A stretch of 40,730 nt of DNA from CAZBBB01 sp964490005 (GTDB taxonomy: Bacteria > Planctomycetota > B15-G4). Location of the stretch: assembly GCA_964490005.1 (NCBI GenBank), contig CAZBBB010000021.1, positions 1-40,730 of the forward strand, read 5' to 3'. The translations under genes and the position numbers were made by a program. This document shows positions 25,313 to 33,434 of this stretch, piece after piece; position 1 is the stretch's first letter, and each line of letters opens with the position of its first letter. The notes under the pieces are model-generated. The model worked only from the letters and a program-made list of their open reading frames with translations. It was not told where the DNA came from and made no database searches.

Positions 25313-27460
25313 CTATCGCGACAGCGTGACGTCGACATCGGCGTAGACTCCCGCGCGCAACTCCACGGACACGCTGCGCTCGGCATGCCCCGGCGCGCGC
25401 AGCACCAGCCGGTAGCGCCCCGGCTCGATCGGCATCGTCGACCGGTGGCTCCCGAGGGGCAGCAGGCTCGAGGTGCTCGCCCAGCGGTCGCTGCCGGGCT
25501 GCCAGCGCTCGGTTACGACCAGCACGAGGGTCACGCGGTGGCCCGCGTCGTCGTAGAACTCGTACTGGCCGGCGAGCGGCTCGCCGCGCTCGTCGCGCAG
25601 GTCGACGCGCACTCCCGCACCCTGCCGCAGCGTGATCGACCGCGTGGTCGACACGTCCGCCAGCAGCTCGACTTCGAACTCGGCGCAGAAGAACAGTCCG
25701 GGATGATTCGGGTCTTCGCCCGCGCACAGCCGGACGCGGTACGTCCCGGCGGGCACGCTCTCCACCCGCAGCCGGCCCTCCACGACGTCGACGCGCCGAG
25801 CGTCCGGGGGCGCGGCGTCCTGACCGACGCGCCACAGCAGGACCGTGAACACGTCGGGCAAGTCCGACGGCGGGTTCTCCAGGTCGATCACGAGCGTGGC
25901 CGCGTCTTCGGCTCGCAGCAGGACGACAGAGACCACGATCTGCCCACCCGGCGGCGGCGTCCGGAAGTCGAGCTCGACCGGTCGCCGACCGGGGAAGGTG
26001 GCCTCGCCCAGGATCCGCGTGTCGGGCGGAGCCTGCAGGACGAACGTCGGCTCGCTCCCCGCGAGCGGAATCTCCGTCGACCAGAACTCGGGGATGAAGA
26101 CGTGCTCGTTGCCCGGGTGAAGCGAGCGGGTCCTCAGCACGAGGCGACCCTCGTCCGCCGCCTCGAGATCGCCTTGCAGCTCGAAGCGGACCGACGTCCA
26201 GGCGAAATCCAGAACGACGCCGTGCGCCGGGGCGCGCACGACCCGTTCGTCGGGGCCCTCCTCGCCGAGTGCGGGGTTGTCCCACCCGCTGGGCAGGAAG
26301 CGCGACCCGGCCAGCTCCACCACGCGCAGCCGGTAGTCGCGCGGCGCGAGCCCGCCGAACGCGAAGGCCCCGCTTTCGTCCACGGAGGATCTCTGGCCCG
26401 GAAGCTCGAAGCGGCCGTCCAGCCAGTCGAGCGTCACCGCCCGGGTGCCTGCGTTGAAGGTCCGTCGGCCGTCGATCCACGCGCGCAGGCCCTGCGCGAC
26501 GTCGGCGGGTTCGGCGGCCCAGTAGACCCGGGGCTGCGTGAGGGAGAGGGTGGCGCCGGCCAGGGGCAGGCCGTGGCGCCGCACGTGGCCGGTGATCGCG
26601 TGTCCGGGCTCGAGCACGATCGTACCCACGTCGAGACGCGTGCCGACCCGCGCCTGCACGCGCAGCGTCGTCGGGCGTCGGCCCTCCTCGTGGCACGCCA
26701 GCAGATGGCGACCCGACGCGGGCACCCGCAGTTCGAAGCCGCCGTCCGCCGAGCACGCGACGGCGCGCCCCTCGCCTTCCACGGGAACGTCCGAGAGCGT
26801 CGAGCCGTCGGTGGTCGGCCGCGGCCAGGTCGGTTCGGCGAGCGGCAGGGCCCCCACCAGACCGTTCGCTGCCGCGCTGCCGTCCTCCCGCACCAGAAAG
26901 CCGTGCATCACGGCGGCGGGAATCAGGCGCACGCGAAGCACGTGCACGGTCAGGCCCGGTTCCGACGCGACGCCGCGGGAGAGCGCGACCTGCGCCGACG
27001 CGAGCAGGTGCGTCGGGTGGTCGACCTCGACGTGGAGTTCGTCGACGCGCGACGCTCCGTCGCGCTCCGCCGCGCGCTCGAGCAAAGTCCCCAGCTCGAA
27101 CTCGCTCGTCGCTCCCGTGCACGGCCACGCGTCGCGCTCGTCCCCGCCCGTCACCGTGACCTTCGCCAGGCGCGCATCCTCCTCCTGGATTCCTTCGAGG
27201 ATCACGCGCAGGACCTGCCTGTCCGCGTGCGCCGACGCGTCGACCGGCGGCTCGTGCACGACGACTCGCGGCGGTGCGGCTTCGGCCGACGGGAGCGTGA
27301 AGCCGGGGGAATCCGCGGGCGGCGCGTCGGCCGCTCGCGACTCGGCCGCCTCCATCGGCGCGGACTCGACGCGCTCCACGCGCATCACGAGCTGCACGGC
27401 CAGCACGGCGACGAGCGCGGCGACGAGGACGACGAGCGACACCCGGGTCCGGGTCCCCAT
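25313..27460 (-). CDS. Membrane-anchored protein with carboxypeptidase-regulatory-like repeats
   Basis: 715 aa. A single N-terminal transmembrane segment (about 8-25) and a Pro/Ala-rich stretch place the bulk outside the cytoplasm. The rest is a string of beta-sandwich domains of carboxypeptidase-regulatory-like type, seen as repeated phrases such as GHAITGHVRRHGLPLAGATL, SVDESGAFAFGGLAPRDYRLRV, ESVPAGTYRVRLCAG and IEPGRYRLVLRAPGH. Such domains usually bind other proteins or carbohydrate. No catalytic motif was found. Many similar large proteins occur in planctomycetes and myxobacteria. It is a single gene 268 bases downstream of the VOC lipoprotein. Confidence 0.88.
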   Translation of the reverse strand: MGTRTRVSLVVLVAALVAVLAVQLVMRVERVESAPMEAAESRAADAPPADSPGFTLPSAEAAPPRVVVHEPPVDASAHADRQVLRVILEGIQEEDARLAKVTVTGGDERDAWPCTGATSEFELGTLLERAAERDGASRVDELHVEVDHPTHLLASAQVALSRGVASEPGLTVHVLRVRLIPAAVMHGFLVREDGSAAANGLVGALPLAEPTWPRPTTDGSTLSDVPVEGEGRAVACSADGGFELRVPASGRHLLACHEEGRRPTTLRVQARVGTRLDVGTIVLEPGHAITGHVRRHGLPLAGATLSLTQPRVYWAAEPADVAQGLRAWIDGRRTFNAGTRAVTLDWLDGRFELPGQRSSVDESGAFAFGGLAPRDYRLRVVELAGSRFLPSGWDNPALGEEGPDERVVRAPAHGVVLDFAWTSVRFELQGDLEAADEGRLVLRTRSLHPGNEHVFIPEFWSTEIPLAGSEPTFVLQAPPDTRILGEATFPGRRPVELDFRTPPPGGQIVVSVVLLRAEDAATLVIDLENPPSDLPDVFTVLLWRVGQDAAPPDARRVDVVEGRLRVESVPAGTYRVRLCAGEDPNHPGLFFCAEFEVELLADVSTTRSITLRQGAGVRVDLRDERGEPLAGQYEFYDDAGHRVTLVLVVTERWQPGSDRWASTSSLLPLGSHRSTMPIEPGRYRLVLRAPGHAERSVSVELRAGVYADVDVTLSR

Positions 27461-27707
27461 CAGCCGCCTCGACCCGCGGCCGCACCGGTCATGTCGGCCT
27501 CACGGCCATCGACCCGCCTTCGCGCCGGTCCTCGACGCGGATCCACTCGCCGTTCAGCGCGGCCCAAGGTGGCGAGGAGCGCGCGCCCTGCCGCCGGTCG
27601 ACCTCGCCTGCTCATGGGGCCGGGCGCCTCCGCGTTGCGACCGGCACAGCGTAGCGGAATCGTCGGCACACCCGTCGAGACGGGGATCGCCCCGGCGCCC
27701 GCTGTCC

Positions 27708-27729
27708 GTCGGCCTCGGCCTCGGCCGAC
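27708..27729 (-). terminator. Possible terminator after the VOC lipoprotein gene
   Basis: A 7-base stem (27708-27714 with 27723-27729) and eight-base loop directly follow the stop codon. It lies in a 269-base gap in which I see no gene. No T-tract. Confidence 0.3.
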
Positions 27730-28176
27730 CTACCGCTGCCACAGGCCGATCTGCACCTCGCCGAGCACGTAGATGGCCCAGGTGCCCGTGGCGCCCTGCT
27801 GCACGGGGCCGTAGGCGACCAGCGCGCCGGCCGCCTCGGCCTGCTCGAGGGTGCGCGCGATGTCCTCGACTTCCAGATAGGTGCGCACGATCGGCTGCTC
27901 GTGCTCGGCGAGCGGCGCGCGCACGCCGATCAGCAGGCCGTCCGGCGCCCGCGCGACGCGCGCCTGGCCGAGATCGGCCTGCTCGGGGCCGAAGCTCAGC
28001 CCGTGCGCGCGCTCGAGCGCCGCGCACTGTGCGGCGACGTCGCGGCACACGATCTCCAGGTAGTGCATGCGCATCGACGAGGCTCCCTGCGACTTCGAGG
28101 TCTCCGCCGAGCGGCAGCCGGCGAACAGCGCCATGGCGACGGCGAGGAGGACCTTGGACATGGAGCGCATTGTCAT
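27730..28176 (-). CDS. VOC (glyoxalase-fold) lipoprotein
   Basis: 148 aa from ATG 28176, chosen because GGAGG lies seven bases upstream; in-frame ATGs at 28170 and 28161 are alternatives. The N-terminus is a lipoprotein signal (LLAVAMALFAGC, Cys about 21). The remainder is a single VOC domain (MHYLEIVCRDVAAQCAALERAHG, RTYLEVEDIARTLEQAEAAG, GTWAIYVLGEVQIGLWQ). VOC proteins include glyoxalase, extradiol dioxygenase and antibiotic-binding proteins. A lipid-anchored VOC is uncommon, and the metal ligands cannot be assigned by eye. Confidence 0.85.
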   Translation of the reverse strand: MTMRSMSKVLLAVAMALFAGCRSAETSKSQGASSMRMHYLEIVCRDVAAQCAALERAHGLSFGPEQADLGQARVARAPDGLLIGVRAPLAEHEQPIVRTYLEVEDIARTLEQAEAAGALVAYGPVQQGATGTWAIYVLGEVQIGLWQR

Positions 28177-28244
28177 CGTGCGGCCTCCGCGTGTCGAGTT
28201 CGGGGCGGGACCAGGCTCGAGACGGGCGCGCGTGACCCTCGGCC

Positions 28245-28955
28245 TCAGCGCGCGCCGCCCTCCGGCGCCGTCGCGCGATCGACGCGCGCGGGATAGCCGG
28301 GAATGTTTCGTCCGAGGTGGATGTCGCGCCGCACGACCCAAGCTCCCGTGCCATCGAGCTCGGGGACCACGAGGCCGCTGCCTCCGCGGCCCAGGACGAG
28401 TTCGGCCCGCTTCTCCGGCGTGAGGCGCGGATCGTCCTCGAAGAGGACGTCGTCGACGTAGTACGTGCAGCGCCCGACCTCGATCACGTGCATGTGCACA
28501 TGGGCCGGCAGATCGGAATCCGGGTAGCCCGCCGGGCGGATCGTGGCGAAGCCGTACCGACCTTCGGCGTCCGTGATGGCCCAGCCACGCAGGGCGCCGT
28601 GAGGAGCGGCGGCGAGGCCACGAGTGCGCTCGTCCGGCGGATAGATCCCGCGGCTGTCGGTGTGAAAGGCGTACACGATGACTCCGGCCGCCGGACCTCC
28701 GTCACGGTCCAGCACCGTACCCACGATGCGCAGGGCCTGCCCGGGTTCATCGCGGTCGCCGATCCGGGCGTGCGTCTCGAGCGTGGCCGGGAGCCCGTCG
28801 AAGACCGCCTCGCATCCTTCGCAGGGCAATCCGACGATCGGTTCACGCGCCCGGCCCTGCGCCCGAGACAAGGCCTGCTGCGGCGCACACCCGGCGCTGC
28901 CAAGCAGCACCAGCAGCACGCTGAACGCGGCCTGCCGACGCGCGCGGGGGTTCAC
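28245..28955 (-). CDS. Intradiol-dioxygenase-like lipoprotein
   Basis: 236 aa from GTG 28955. Lipoprotein signal with Cys about 23 (LLGSAGC). The core matches the intradiol ring-cleavage dioxygenase fold: ALRIVGTVLDRDGGPAAGVIVYAFHTD, then a Tyr near 105 (SRGIYPP), GRYGFATIRPAGYP with a Tyr near 134, and PAHVHMHV with His near 152 and 154. These are candidates for the two-Tyr, two-His ferric iron set. Classical members cleave catechols in the cytoplasm. Secreted or anchored members like this one are common in soil bacteria and mostly unstudied. It is the last chromosomal gene before the cassette array. Confidence 0.85.
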   Translation of the reverse strand: MNPRARRQAAFSVLLVLLGSAGCAPQQALSRAQGRAREPIVGLPCEGCEAVFDGLPATLETHARIGDRDEPGQALRIVGTVLDRDGGPAAGVIVYAFHTDSRGIYPPDERTRGLAAAPHGALRGWAITDAEGRYGFATIRPAGYPDSDLPAHVHMHVIEVGRCTYYVDDVLFEDDPRLTPEKRAELVLGRGGSGLVVPELDGTGAWVVRRDIHLGRNIPGYPARVDRATAPEGGAR

Positions 28956-29059
28956 CGTGTCGGCCCTCGTGGCATGCGACCGAATGCGCCGGCCGTCTGA
29001 CGTGGTCCACGCCTGCCACCGTCCCGCGGACCGAGGACATGGAGCGTGGACGCGGGTGC

Positions 29060-29115
29060 GCGCAACGCCCAGGTGGGCGGCAAAGCCGACCGTCCGTTGC
29101 CGCGCCAGGTCAGGC
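29060..29115 (-). repeat. Degenerate attC remnant (left end of array)
   Basis: Starts gcgcaac instead of gcctaac and ends gtcaggc instead of gttaggc. The centre keeps family sequence (cccaggtgggcggcaaagc, cgaccgtccg). It contains the TGA of the 29110-29400 gene. Probably unable to recombine. Confidence 0.7.
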
Positions 29116-29400
29116 AGTGTGCCATGGATGCCAGACCACGCTCGTGGCCGCTGCGCGAATCGCACTCGCCGGCAGCTCGAGCGCGCACGTGGATTCCGTG
29201 GAGACGTGCATTCCGGATGCCCCGACCGTGTACACGTAAGTGCGCGCCCAAGGCTGCCAGTGCTCCGCGACGATCGTGGGAGGCGGGAGTTCTGCAACGA
29301 TGCGCAGAAACTCCGGCGGGCTGACGCGAACTCGAGTCGACGATGACGGCCCGCGACAGAGGAGCCAGCACACGGCAAGAGCAAGCAGCGCCTGAAGCAT
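29110..29400 (-). CDS. Cassette gene 1: exported small protein, unknown function
   Basis: 96 aa from ATG 29400, with GGAGG six bases upstream. The N-terminus (MLQALLALAVCWLLCRG) is a signal peptide, possibly with a lipobox around WLLC. The remainder has no recognisable motif (EFLRIVAELPPPTIVAEHW, TYVYTVGASGMHV). The stop codon falls inside the following attC remnant, as often happens in cassettes. This is the most distal cassette recognised. I do not recognise the family. Confidence 0.65.
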   Translation of the reverse strand: MLQALLALAVCWLLCRGPSSSTRVRVSPPEFLRIVAELPPPTIVAEHWQPWARTYVYTVGASGMHVSTESTCALELPASAIRAAATSVVWHPWHTA

Positions 29401-29420
29401 CTCCTACCTCCACATTGCCT

Positions 29421-29480
29421 GCCTGACGGCCAGGCGGTTCAGCGGCGGTGAAGTCCGTCCGCAGCATCGGCGTGTCCGTT
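29421..29480 (-). repeat. Degenerate attC
   Basis: 60 bases. Ends are gcctgac and gtccgtt, both damaged, while the centre (ggcggttcagcggcgg ... gtccgcagcatcgg) is clearly attC-derived. Confidence 0.75.
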
Positions 29481-29486
29481 CGCGCT

Positions 29487-29804
29487 TCACAGATGTGCCC
29501 TCACATCAGCAACGAAGCGGTCGAGCATGCGATTGTAGCAGTTGAGGACGTCGCCGATGACGAACCACTGCGAGCGCGTGGACAGCGAGAGCACCGTGAC
29601 CTCGCCGGCGCGCACGACCTCAGCGCACATCGAGGTCGGCAACATCGCCCAATGATCTCGCACCGTGATCGCAAAGCGGGAGCCACCGGGTGCCTCTGCG
29701 ACGCGGCGATAACACGACCGGCGGCGCGCAGCGGCCCTCACGGCTGCGACGACCCGCGAAGCGTCTTCGCCCAGGTACACGTGTCTCTCTCGCTGAACGG
29801 TCAC
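29487..29804 (-). CDS. Cassette gene 2: soluble small protein, unknown function
   Basis: About 105 aa. No ATG is available; GTG at 29804 or 29810 (next to the degenerate upstream attC) is the likely start, or the gene has lost its true 5' end. It has no signal peptide, unlike most of its neighbours. Features: HVYLGEDASRVVAAVRAAARRR, RFAITVRDHWAM and a C-terminal stretch with Asn/Arg-rich wording (DVLNCYNRMLDRFVADV). Lying between two decayed attC sites, it may be a fossil cassette. Function not recognised. Confidence 0.5.
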   Translation of the reverse strand: MTVQRERHVYLGEDASRVVAAVRAAARRRSCYRRVAEAPGGSRFAITVRDHWAMLPTSMCAEVVRAGEVTVLSLSTRSQWFVIGDVLNCYNRMLDRFVADVRAHL

Positions 29805-29808
29805 ACCC

Positions 29809-29874
29809 ACCTGCCGACCAGGCGCTCAGCGGAGGGCGGCGAAGTCGGACGCCGGCTGAACCGGTCTGTTCGCT
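29809..29874 (-). repeat. Degenerate attC
   Basis: 66 bases. Outer boxes are acctgcc and gttcgct instead of gcctaac and gttaggc. The inner arm (aggcgctcagcgg) is well kept, the opposite arm is altered. Confidence 0.75.
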
Positions 29875-29895
29875 TGGACACGCACGCTTCAGCGT

Positions 29896-30324
29896 TCACT
29901 GCGGTTGCACTCGCATGTAGTGATGGGCATACCGCCCCACTGCGTAGTGGTACTGGTTGCTCCACGACAGCTCGCCGAACTCGCACTGGCTTGTGCCGCG
30001 CGCCGGCATGACCGTGAACTCTGCGTCGCGCTCCCCGATCGGCGCGCACACCCACACAAAGGCCTCTGGCGCTCCCGCCGCCCAGGCTTCGCGCAGCAAG
30101 CGATCGCGCACGGCCTGCTCGACCGCGCAACTGAATCGGACGACCACGAACGGCTCGTCCGTACCGGCGATGAGAAAGGCCAACTGAAGCTGCAGATCGA
30201 CTTCGGCCACTGGGGTGCCCGACACACTGATGAGCAGGTTGCCTGAGGCTGCTGGCACCTCCTGCGGCGCCGCGGAACACGCTGCCAGCGCCAGAACACC
30301 AGCAAACCTGATCACGGATCGCAT
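29896..30324 (-). CDS. Cassette gene 3: lipoprotein, unknown function
   Basis: 142 aa from ATG 30324. Lipoprotein signal MRSVIRFAGVLALAAC, Cys16. The mature part begins with a Ser/Ala linker, then beta-rich sequence (LLISVSGTPVAEVDLQLQLAFLI) and a Trp/Cys-containing middle (AVRDRLLREAWAAGAPEAFVWVCAP). The end has aromatic residues (SWSNQYHYAVGRYAHHYMRVQPQ). No known family is apparent. It is flanked by decayed attC sites, so it is probably no longer mobile. Confidence 0.7.
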   Translation of the reverse strand: MRSVIRFAGVLALAACSAAPQEVPAASGNLLISVSGTPVAEVDLQLQLAFLIAGTDEPFVVVRFSCAVEQAVRDRLLREAWAAGAPEAFVWVCAPIGERDAEFTVMPARGTSQCEFGELSWSNQYHYAVGRYAHHYMRVQPQ

Positions 30325-30332
30325 CGCTGCCG

Positions 30333-30398
30333 CGCCGACGCCCAAGCGCTCAGCGGAGGGCGGCGAAGTCGGCCGTCCGCTGCATCGGCGTGTCACTC
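30333..30398 (-). repeat. Degenerate attC
   Basis: 66 bases. The centre (cagcggagggcggcgaagtc and ggccgtccgctgcatcgg) is well preserved; the outer boxes have decayed to cgccgac and gtcactc. It contains the TGA of cassette gene 4. Confidence 0.8.
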
Positions 30399-30608
30399 CT
30401 CGCGCTTTGAGTTGCTGGAGACGACGCGCGTGGCGCTCAACACGAAGCCAGAACCAAGCGCGAGCGTGAGCGCCGTGAACAGCACGTCGCGAAGCAGTAC
30501 GGACTCGATCTCGCTCCAGATGCCGATGAGCACGATGACAACCGATGCACTCACGGACACGAGCATCATGGGGTAGCACACTCGATCGATGCGGCGATGC
30601 GCAGACAT
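30393..30608 (-). CDS. Cassette gene 4: small two-helix membrane protein
   Basis: 71 aa from ATG 30608. Two hydrophobic segments (about 13-30, MLVSVSASVVIVLIGIW, and 38-60, LLRDVLFTALTLALGSGFVL) with a short basic N-terminus suggest a small inner-membrane protein. The TGA stop lies in the attC that follows. No homologue recognised; small membrane proteins like this are common cassette cargo. Confidence 0.6.
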   Translation of the reverse strand: MSAHRRIDRVCYPMMLVSVSASVVIVLIGIWSEIESVLLRDVLFTALTLALGSGFVLSATRVVSSNSKREE

Positions 30609-30680
30609 GGGTTTCTCTCAAGAGTGAAAGTCGCCACGCTCCGACGTCATACCACCCGGACCTGTTCCCGCTCCGCGCAT

Positions 30681-30740
30681 GACGAACGACAAGGCGCTCA
30701 GCGGCGGGCTGTCCGGCCGGGCACAGGCACGGCTCACCGC
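30681..30740 (-). repeat. Partial or decayed attC
   Basis: The left half (gacgaacgacaaggcgctcagcggcggg is split over 30681-30708) matches the attC consensus, but the right arm has been replaced by unrelated GC-rich sequence and no gttaggc box remains. The end of cassette gene 5 lies within it. Confidence 0.55.
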
Positions 30741-31060
30741 CCCCCATGGAAACGGGCGTCGCCATTGCTGTCGTCGATGTAGACACCGAAGTGATCGCCT
30801 GTGGTGTTCCTGGTGCCCTGGAAGAGCACTGCCCAAGTGCCCTGCCTGTAGTGAACCATTGTCGTGTAGAAGTGAGCCAGGTTGATGCCCTTGGCTGTTG
30901 CCACGTCGGAGGCGACTTGAACAGCCTCTTGAATGGAAAGCCGGGGACGCTCGGGTAGCTGCACCGCAGTCGAAGACGCGACCTCTGGCGACGCAGCACA
31001 CCCTGCGATCACAAGCGCGAGGGCAAAGGCTGCCGACCAATTTGACTGGCGCATGCTCAT
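30734..31060 (-). CDS. Cassette gene 5: lipoprotein with PepSY-like region
   Basis: 108 aa; ATG 31060 or, two codons later, ATG 31054. Lipoprotein signal AALALVIAGC-like (AFALALVIAGC), then a short linker and one compact domain. That domain has a helix (LSIQEAVQVASDVATAKGIN) and three strands (FYTTMVHYRQGTWAVLFQG, DHFGVYIDDSNGDARFHGG). The ending HFGVYIDDSNGDARF resembles small PepSY-like domains that act as inhibitors or sensors, but this is only a guess. The gene runs into the decayed attC downstream. Confidence 0.7.
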   Translation of the reverse strand: MSMRQSNWSAAFALALVIAGCAASPEVASSTAVQLPERPRLSIQEAVQVASDVATAKGINLAHFYTTMVHYRQGTWAVLFQGTRNTTGDHFGVYIDDSNGDARFHGGR

Positions 31061-31070
31061 GCTCCGGGCC

Positions 31071-31169
31071 GCCTAACGACTTGCCGTTCAGCCGCGGGCC
31101 GCCTCTCAGCGAAAGGGCGGCGTGCGCTGACGGACGTGGCGGCCCGTCGGTTGCAACGGCCTGTTAGAC
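31071..31169 (-). repeat. attC site, long (99-base) class
   Basis: Intact outer boxes gcctaac and gttagac. The inner region is about 35 bases longer than in the 60-base class, giving a longer stem. Working from the left, this is the first site with both outer boxes intact. Confidence 0.9.
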
Positions 31170-31195
31170 GGCGCGCGTGACGGAGCGTGGACTGC

Positions 31196-32443
31196 TCAGT
31201 AGGCATGGAACACCTCCAGCGTCAGGGCCAGCATGGCCGTCGAGTAGACGCGCCCGCCCGTCGCGCCCCATGGATCGCCTTGCGGGTCCCAGCTGCCCTT
31301 CGCGTCGCCCTGCCTGCGCTGATGCGCCGTGATGCTTGCTTTGACAGCAGGCGCCCAGGCGTCCCACGCGCTGCCTCCGTGTTGGTAAAGCGCATACGTG
31401 CCGAAGTACCAGAAATGGAAGTCGCGGCGACCGGATCGGTCGTCGTCCCAGACCGGAGGCAGCGCCGCGATGACCCGCACGCCCTTCTCAACCATGTCGC
31501 GGTTGCCGGGGGCGGCGAGCTCGGGGTCGGCGAAGATCCTGCAAAGCACCGCTGCGGCAGTCGTGGCCTCGCTCAGTCCGTCGGGCCATCGCTCGGCCAT
31601 CTCGCCCTGTTCCCGATACGGCCTTCCGCCCCGGGTGTCGTAGCCAGTGATGCCGGACTCGGGATCGGTCATCTCGTCGAGGTATGCCATCGCGTCCGCA
31701 AGCGCCGCCTCGTCGAAGGGCAGCGCGTACTCGCGCGCAAGCGTGATGGCTAGGACGGCCCAAGCGGTGACCGAGGTGTCGTTGATCTGCCCCGGAGCCT
31801 CCTGCGGGATGGGGGGCGCGTAGCGCCATGCACCGCCCGGTCTGCGGATCGCGTAGACGTACTCCAGGGCCTTTCTCGCCGACGCCTCGTACCTCGCCGA
31901 CTTGGTGAGCGCGTAGCTCTCCGCCATCGCGAGGGTCGCGATCATGTGGTCGTACGTGGACCGCTCGTTGCCCGCGGTGCCAAAGTTGCCGTTCGGCGCC
32001 TGCACGTCCACCAGGTACTCGAGCCCAGCCTCGACGGTCTTGCGGTATTCACCCTCGGTATGCGTCTGGCCCGCTCCGAGGAAGGCCAGGAGAGCGAGCG
32101 CCGTGACGCCCACGTCATGCTGCGGGTTGCCAGCTCCGTCACAGCTCGACCTCTCACTGATCTTCCCGCACTGCGAATGGAAGCCTGCTGCCGACCAGTG
32201 ACCGCTCTCAACGTCTTGGTGCGCGGCTAGCCACGCCAGGGCATCGACCACGCACGTGCGGGCAAGTGAGGGCGTCCTCGCGGCACGTTGGGAGCCCGCG
32301 CCTCCCGTGAGCGGCATGCCCACGGCCTCCGTGGAGGGCTGGGAAGCTTCATCCTCCACATCGGTCGCCACGCACGCGCCGAGGCCGAGGGCCGCGACGC
32401 CGACCAGCACCGTGAGCAATCGTCGCGACAGTGCGCAGATCAT
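31196..32443 (-). CDS. Cassette gene 6: prenyltransferase/terpene-cyclase-toroid lipoprotein
   Basis: 415 aa from ATG 32443, chosen because it starts directly before a lipoprotein signal (LLTVLVGVAALGLGAC); in-frame ATG 32518 would add 25 residues. After a Ser/Thr-rich linker the protein is an alpha-alpha toroid of squalene-cyclase/prenyltransferase type. Repeats read CVVDALAWLAAHQDVESGHW, GLEYLVDVQAPNGNFG, ALEYVYAIRRPGGAWRYAPP and SVTAWAVLAITLARE. The acidic DxDD motif of true squalene-hopene cyclases is not present, so it is probably a carbohydrate- or peptide-binding or novel protein, not a terpene cyclase. It is by far the largest cassette gene here. Confidence 0.9.
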   Translation of the reverse strand: MICALSRRLLTVLVGVAALGLGACVATDVEDEASQPSTEAVGMPLTGGAGSQRAARTPSLARTCVVDALAWLAAHQDVESGHWSAAGFHSQCGKISERSSCDGAGNPQHDVGVTALALLAFLGAGQTHTEGEYRKTVEAGLEYLVDVQAPNGNFGTAGNERSTYDHMIATLAMAESYALTKSARYEASARKALEYVYAIRRPGGAWRYAPPIPQEAPGQINDTSVTAWAVLAITLAREYALPFDEAALADAMAYLDEMTDPESGITGYDTRGGRPYREQGEMAERWPDGLSEATTAAAVLCRIFADPELAAPGNRDMVEKGVRVIAALPPVWDDDRSGRRDFHFWYFGTYALYQHGGSAWDAWAPAVKASITAHQRRQGDAKGSWDPQGDPWGATGGRVYSTAMLALTLEVFHAY

Positions 32444-32528
32444 CGCGGACCCGCGGCAGGCATCGAGGAGTCGCGAAGGTGAAGGGCCACGGGTCCGTAC
32501 TGTGCCGGAGTACCTCATCTCCAAGGCC

Positions 32529-32588
32529 GTCTAACGACAAGGCGATCAGCGGCGGCCGAAGGCCGTCCGCTGCATCGGCAGGTTAGGC
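32529..32588 (-). repeat. attC site, 60-base class
   Basis: Outer boxes gtctaac and gttaggc. The central stem is cggcc gaa ggccg flanked by cagcgg and ccgctg, with unpaired T and C on the right arm. Identical to the site at 32982 except for one base in the first box. Confidence 0.95.
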
Positions 32589-32594
32589 AGCGAA

Positions 32595-32963
32595 TCATTG
32601 GCTTGGCCGCTCGCCTGTTGATGCAGCAACGTACTTGCGACTGCGCGACCACAGCGCCAGAGCATCGGCTAGCGCGATTGCACCCAGCACGCGCAGGACA
32701 AGTACGCCGACTGACTCGGAAGGGCCAGTGACGAACACTGCTACACCCAAGATGAAGCACGCCAACCACACACGGGCGCTCAGTTGCTTCAGTTGCGGCG
32801 TGCCGTCTTCTGCGGCCGTGGCGCGAATGACCAACCAGAGAGCGAAGACAAACAGAGCGACAAAGACAAGCTCGACAGCTTGGTGCAGCGCTGGCACCTC
32901 GGACAGAATGGTGACGCAAATGGCCACCAGCACTGCGATCGAGGTGCGCCGCTCATACTCCAT
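32595..32963 (-). CDS. Cassette gene 7: small integral membrane protein, copy A
   Basis: 122 aa from ATG 32963. Four hydrophobic stretches (about 9-22, 27-47, 66-84, 86-106): SIAVLVAICVTILSEV, AVELVFVALFVFALWLVIRA, RVWLACFILGVAVFVTG, GVLVLRVLGAIALADALALW. The first is marginal. No conserved catalytic residues or known family recognised. The downstream attC begins six bases after the stop. An identical copy lies immediately to the right. Confidence 0.75.
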   Translation of the reverse strand: MEYERRTSIAVLVAICVTILSEVPALHQAVELVFVALFVFALWLVIRATAAEDGTPQLKQLSARVWLACFILGVAVFVTGPSESVGVLVLRVLGAIALADALALWSRSRKYVAASTGERPSQ

Positions 32964-32981
32964 CACAGACTCTCGCTCGCT

Positions 32982-33041
32982 GCCTAACGACAAGGCGATC
33001 AGCGGCGGCCGAAGGCCGTCCGCTGCATCGGCAGGTTAGGC
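32982..33041 (-). repeat. attC site, 60-base class
   Basis: Outer boxes gcctaac and gttaggc, with the same internal sequence as 32529-32588. It lies between the two identical cassettes. Confidence 0.95.
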
Positions 33042-33047
33042 AGCGAA

Positions 33048-33416
33048 TCATTGGCTTGGCCGCTCGCCTGTTGATGCAGCAACGTACTTGCGACTGCGCG
33101 ACCACAGCGCCAGAGCATCGGCTAGCGCGATTGCACCCAGCACGCGCAGGACAAGTACGCCGACTGACTCGGAAGGGCCAGTGACGAACACTGCTACACC
33201 CAAGATGAAGCACGCCAACCACACACGGGCGCTCAGTTGCTTCAGTTGCGGCGTGCCGTCTTCTGCGGCCGTGGCGCGAATGACCAACCAGAGAGCGAAG
33301 ACAAACAGAGCGACAAAGACAAGCTCGACAGCTTGGTGCAGCGCTGGCACCTCGGACAGAATGGTGACGCAAATGGCCACCAGCACTGCGATCGAGGTGC
33401 GCCGCTCATACTCCAT
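33048..33416 (-). CDS. Cassette gene 8: small integral membrane protein, copy B
   Basis: 122 aa, identical in sequence to the gene at 32595-32963, with the same flanks and the same downstream attC spacing. The only context difference is the upstream attC, which is of another class (33435-33500). Two intact identical copies suggest a recent duplication. Function unknown. Confidence 0.75.
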   Translation of the reverse strand: MEYERRTSIAVLVAICVTILSEVPALHQAVELVFVALFVFALWLVIRATAAEDGTPQLKQLSARVWLACFILGVAVFVTGPSESVGVLVLRVLGAIALADALALWSRSRKYVAASTGERPSQ

Positions 33417-33434
33417 CACAGACTCTCGCTCGCT

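Noticed and set aside
31196..32443. True squalene-hopene cyclase
   Set aside because: The protein has toroid repeats but no DxDD motif, and it carries a lipoprotein signal instead of the cyclase membrane insertion helix.
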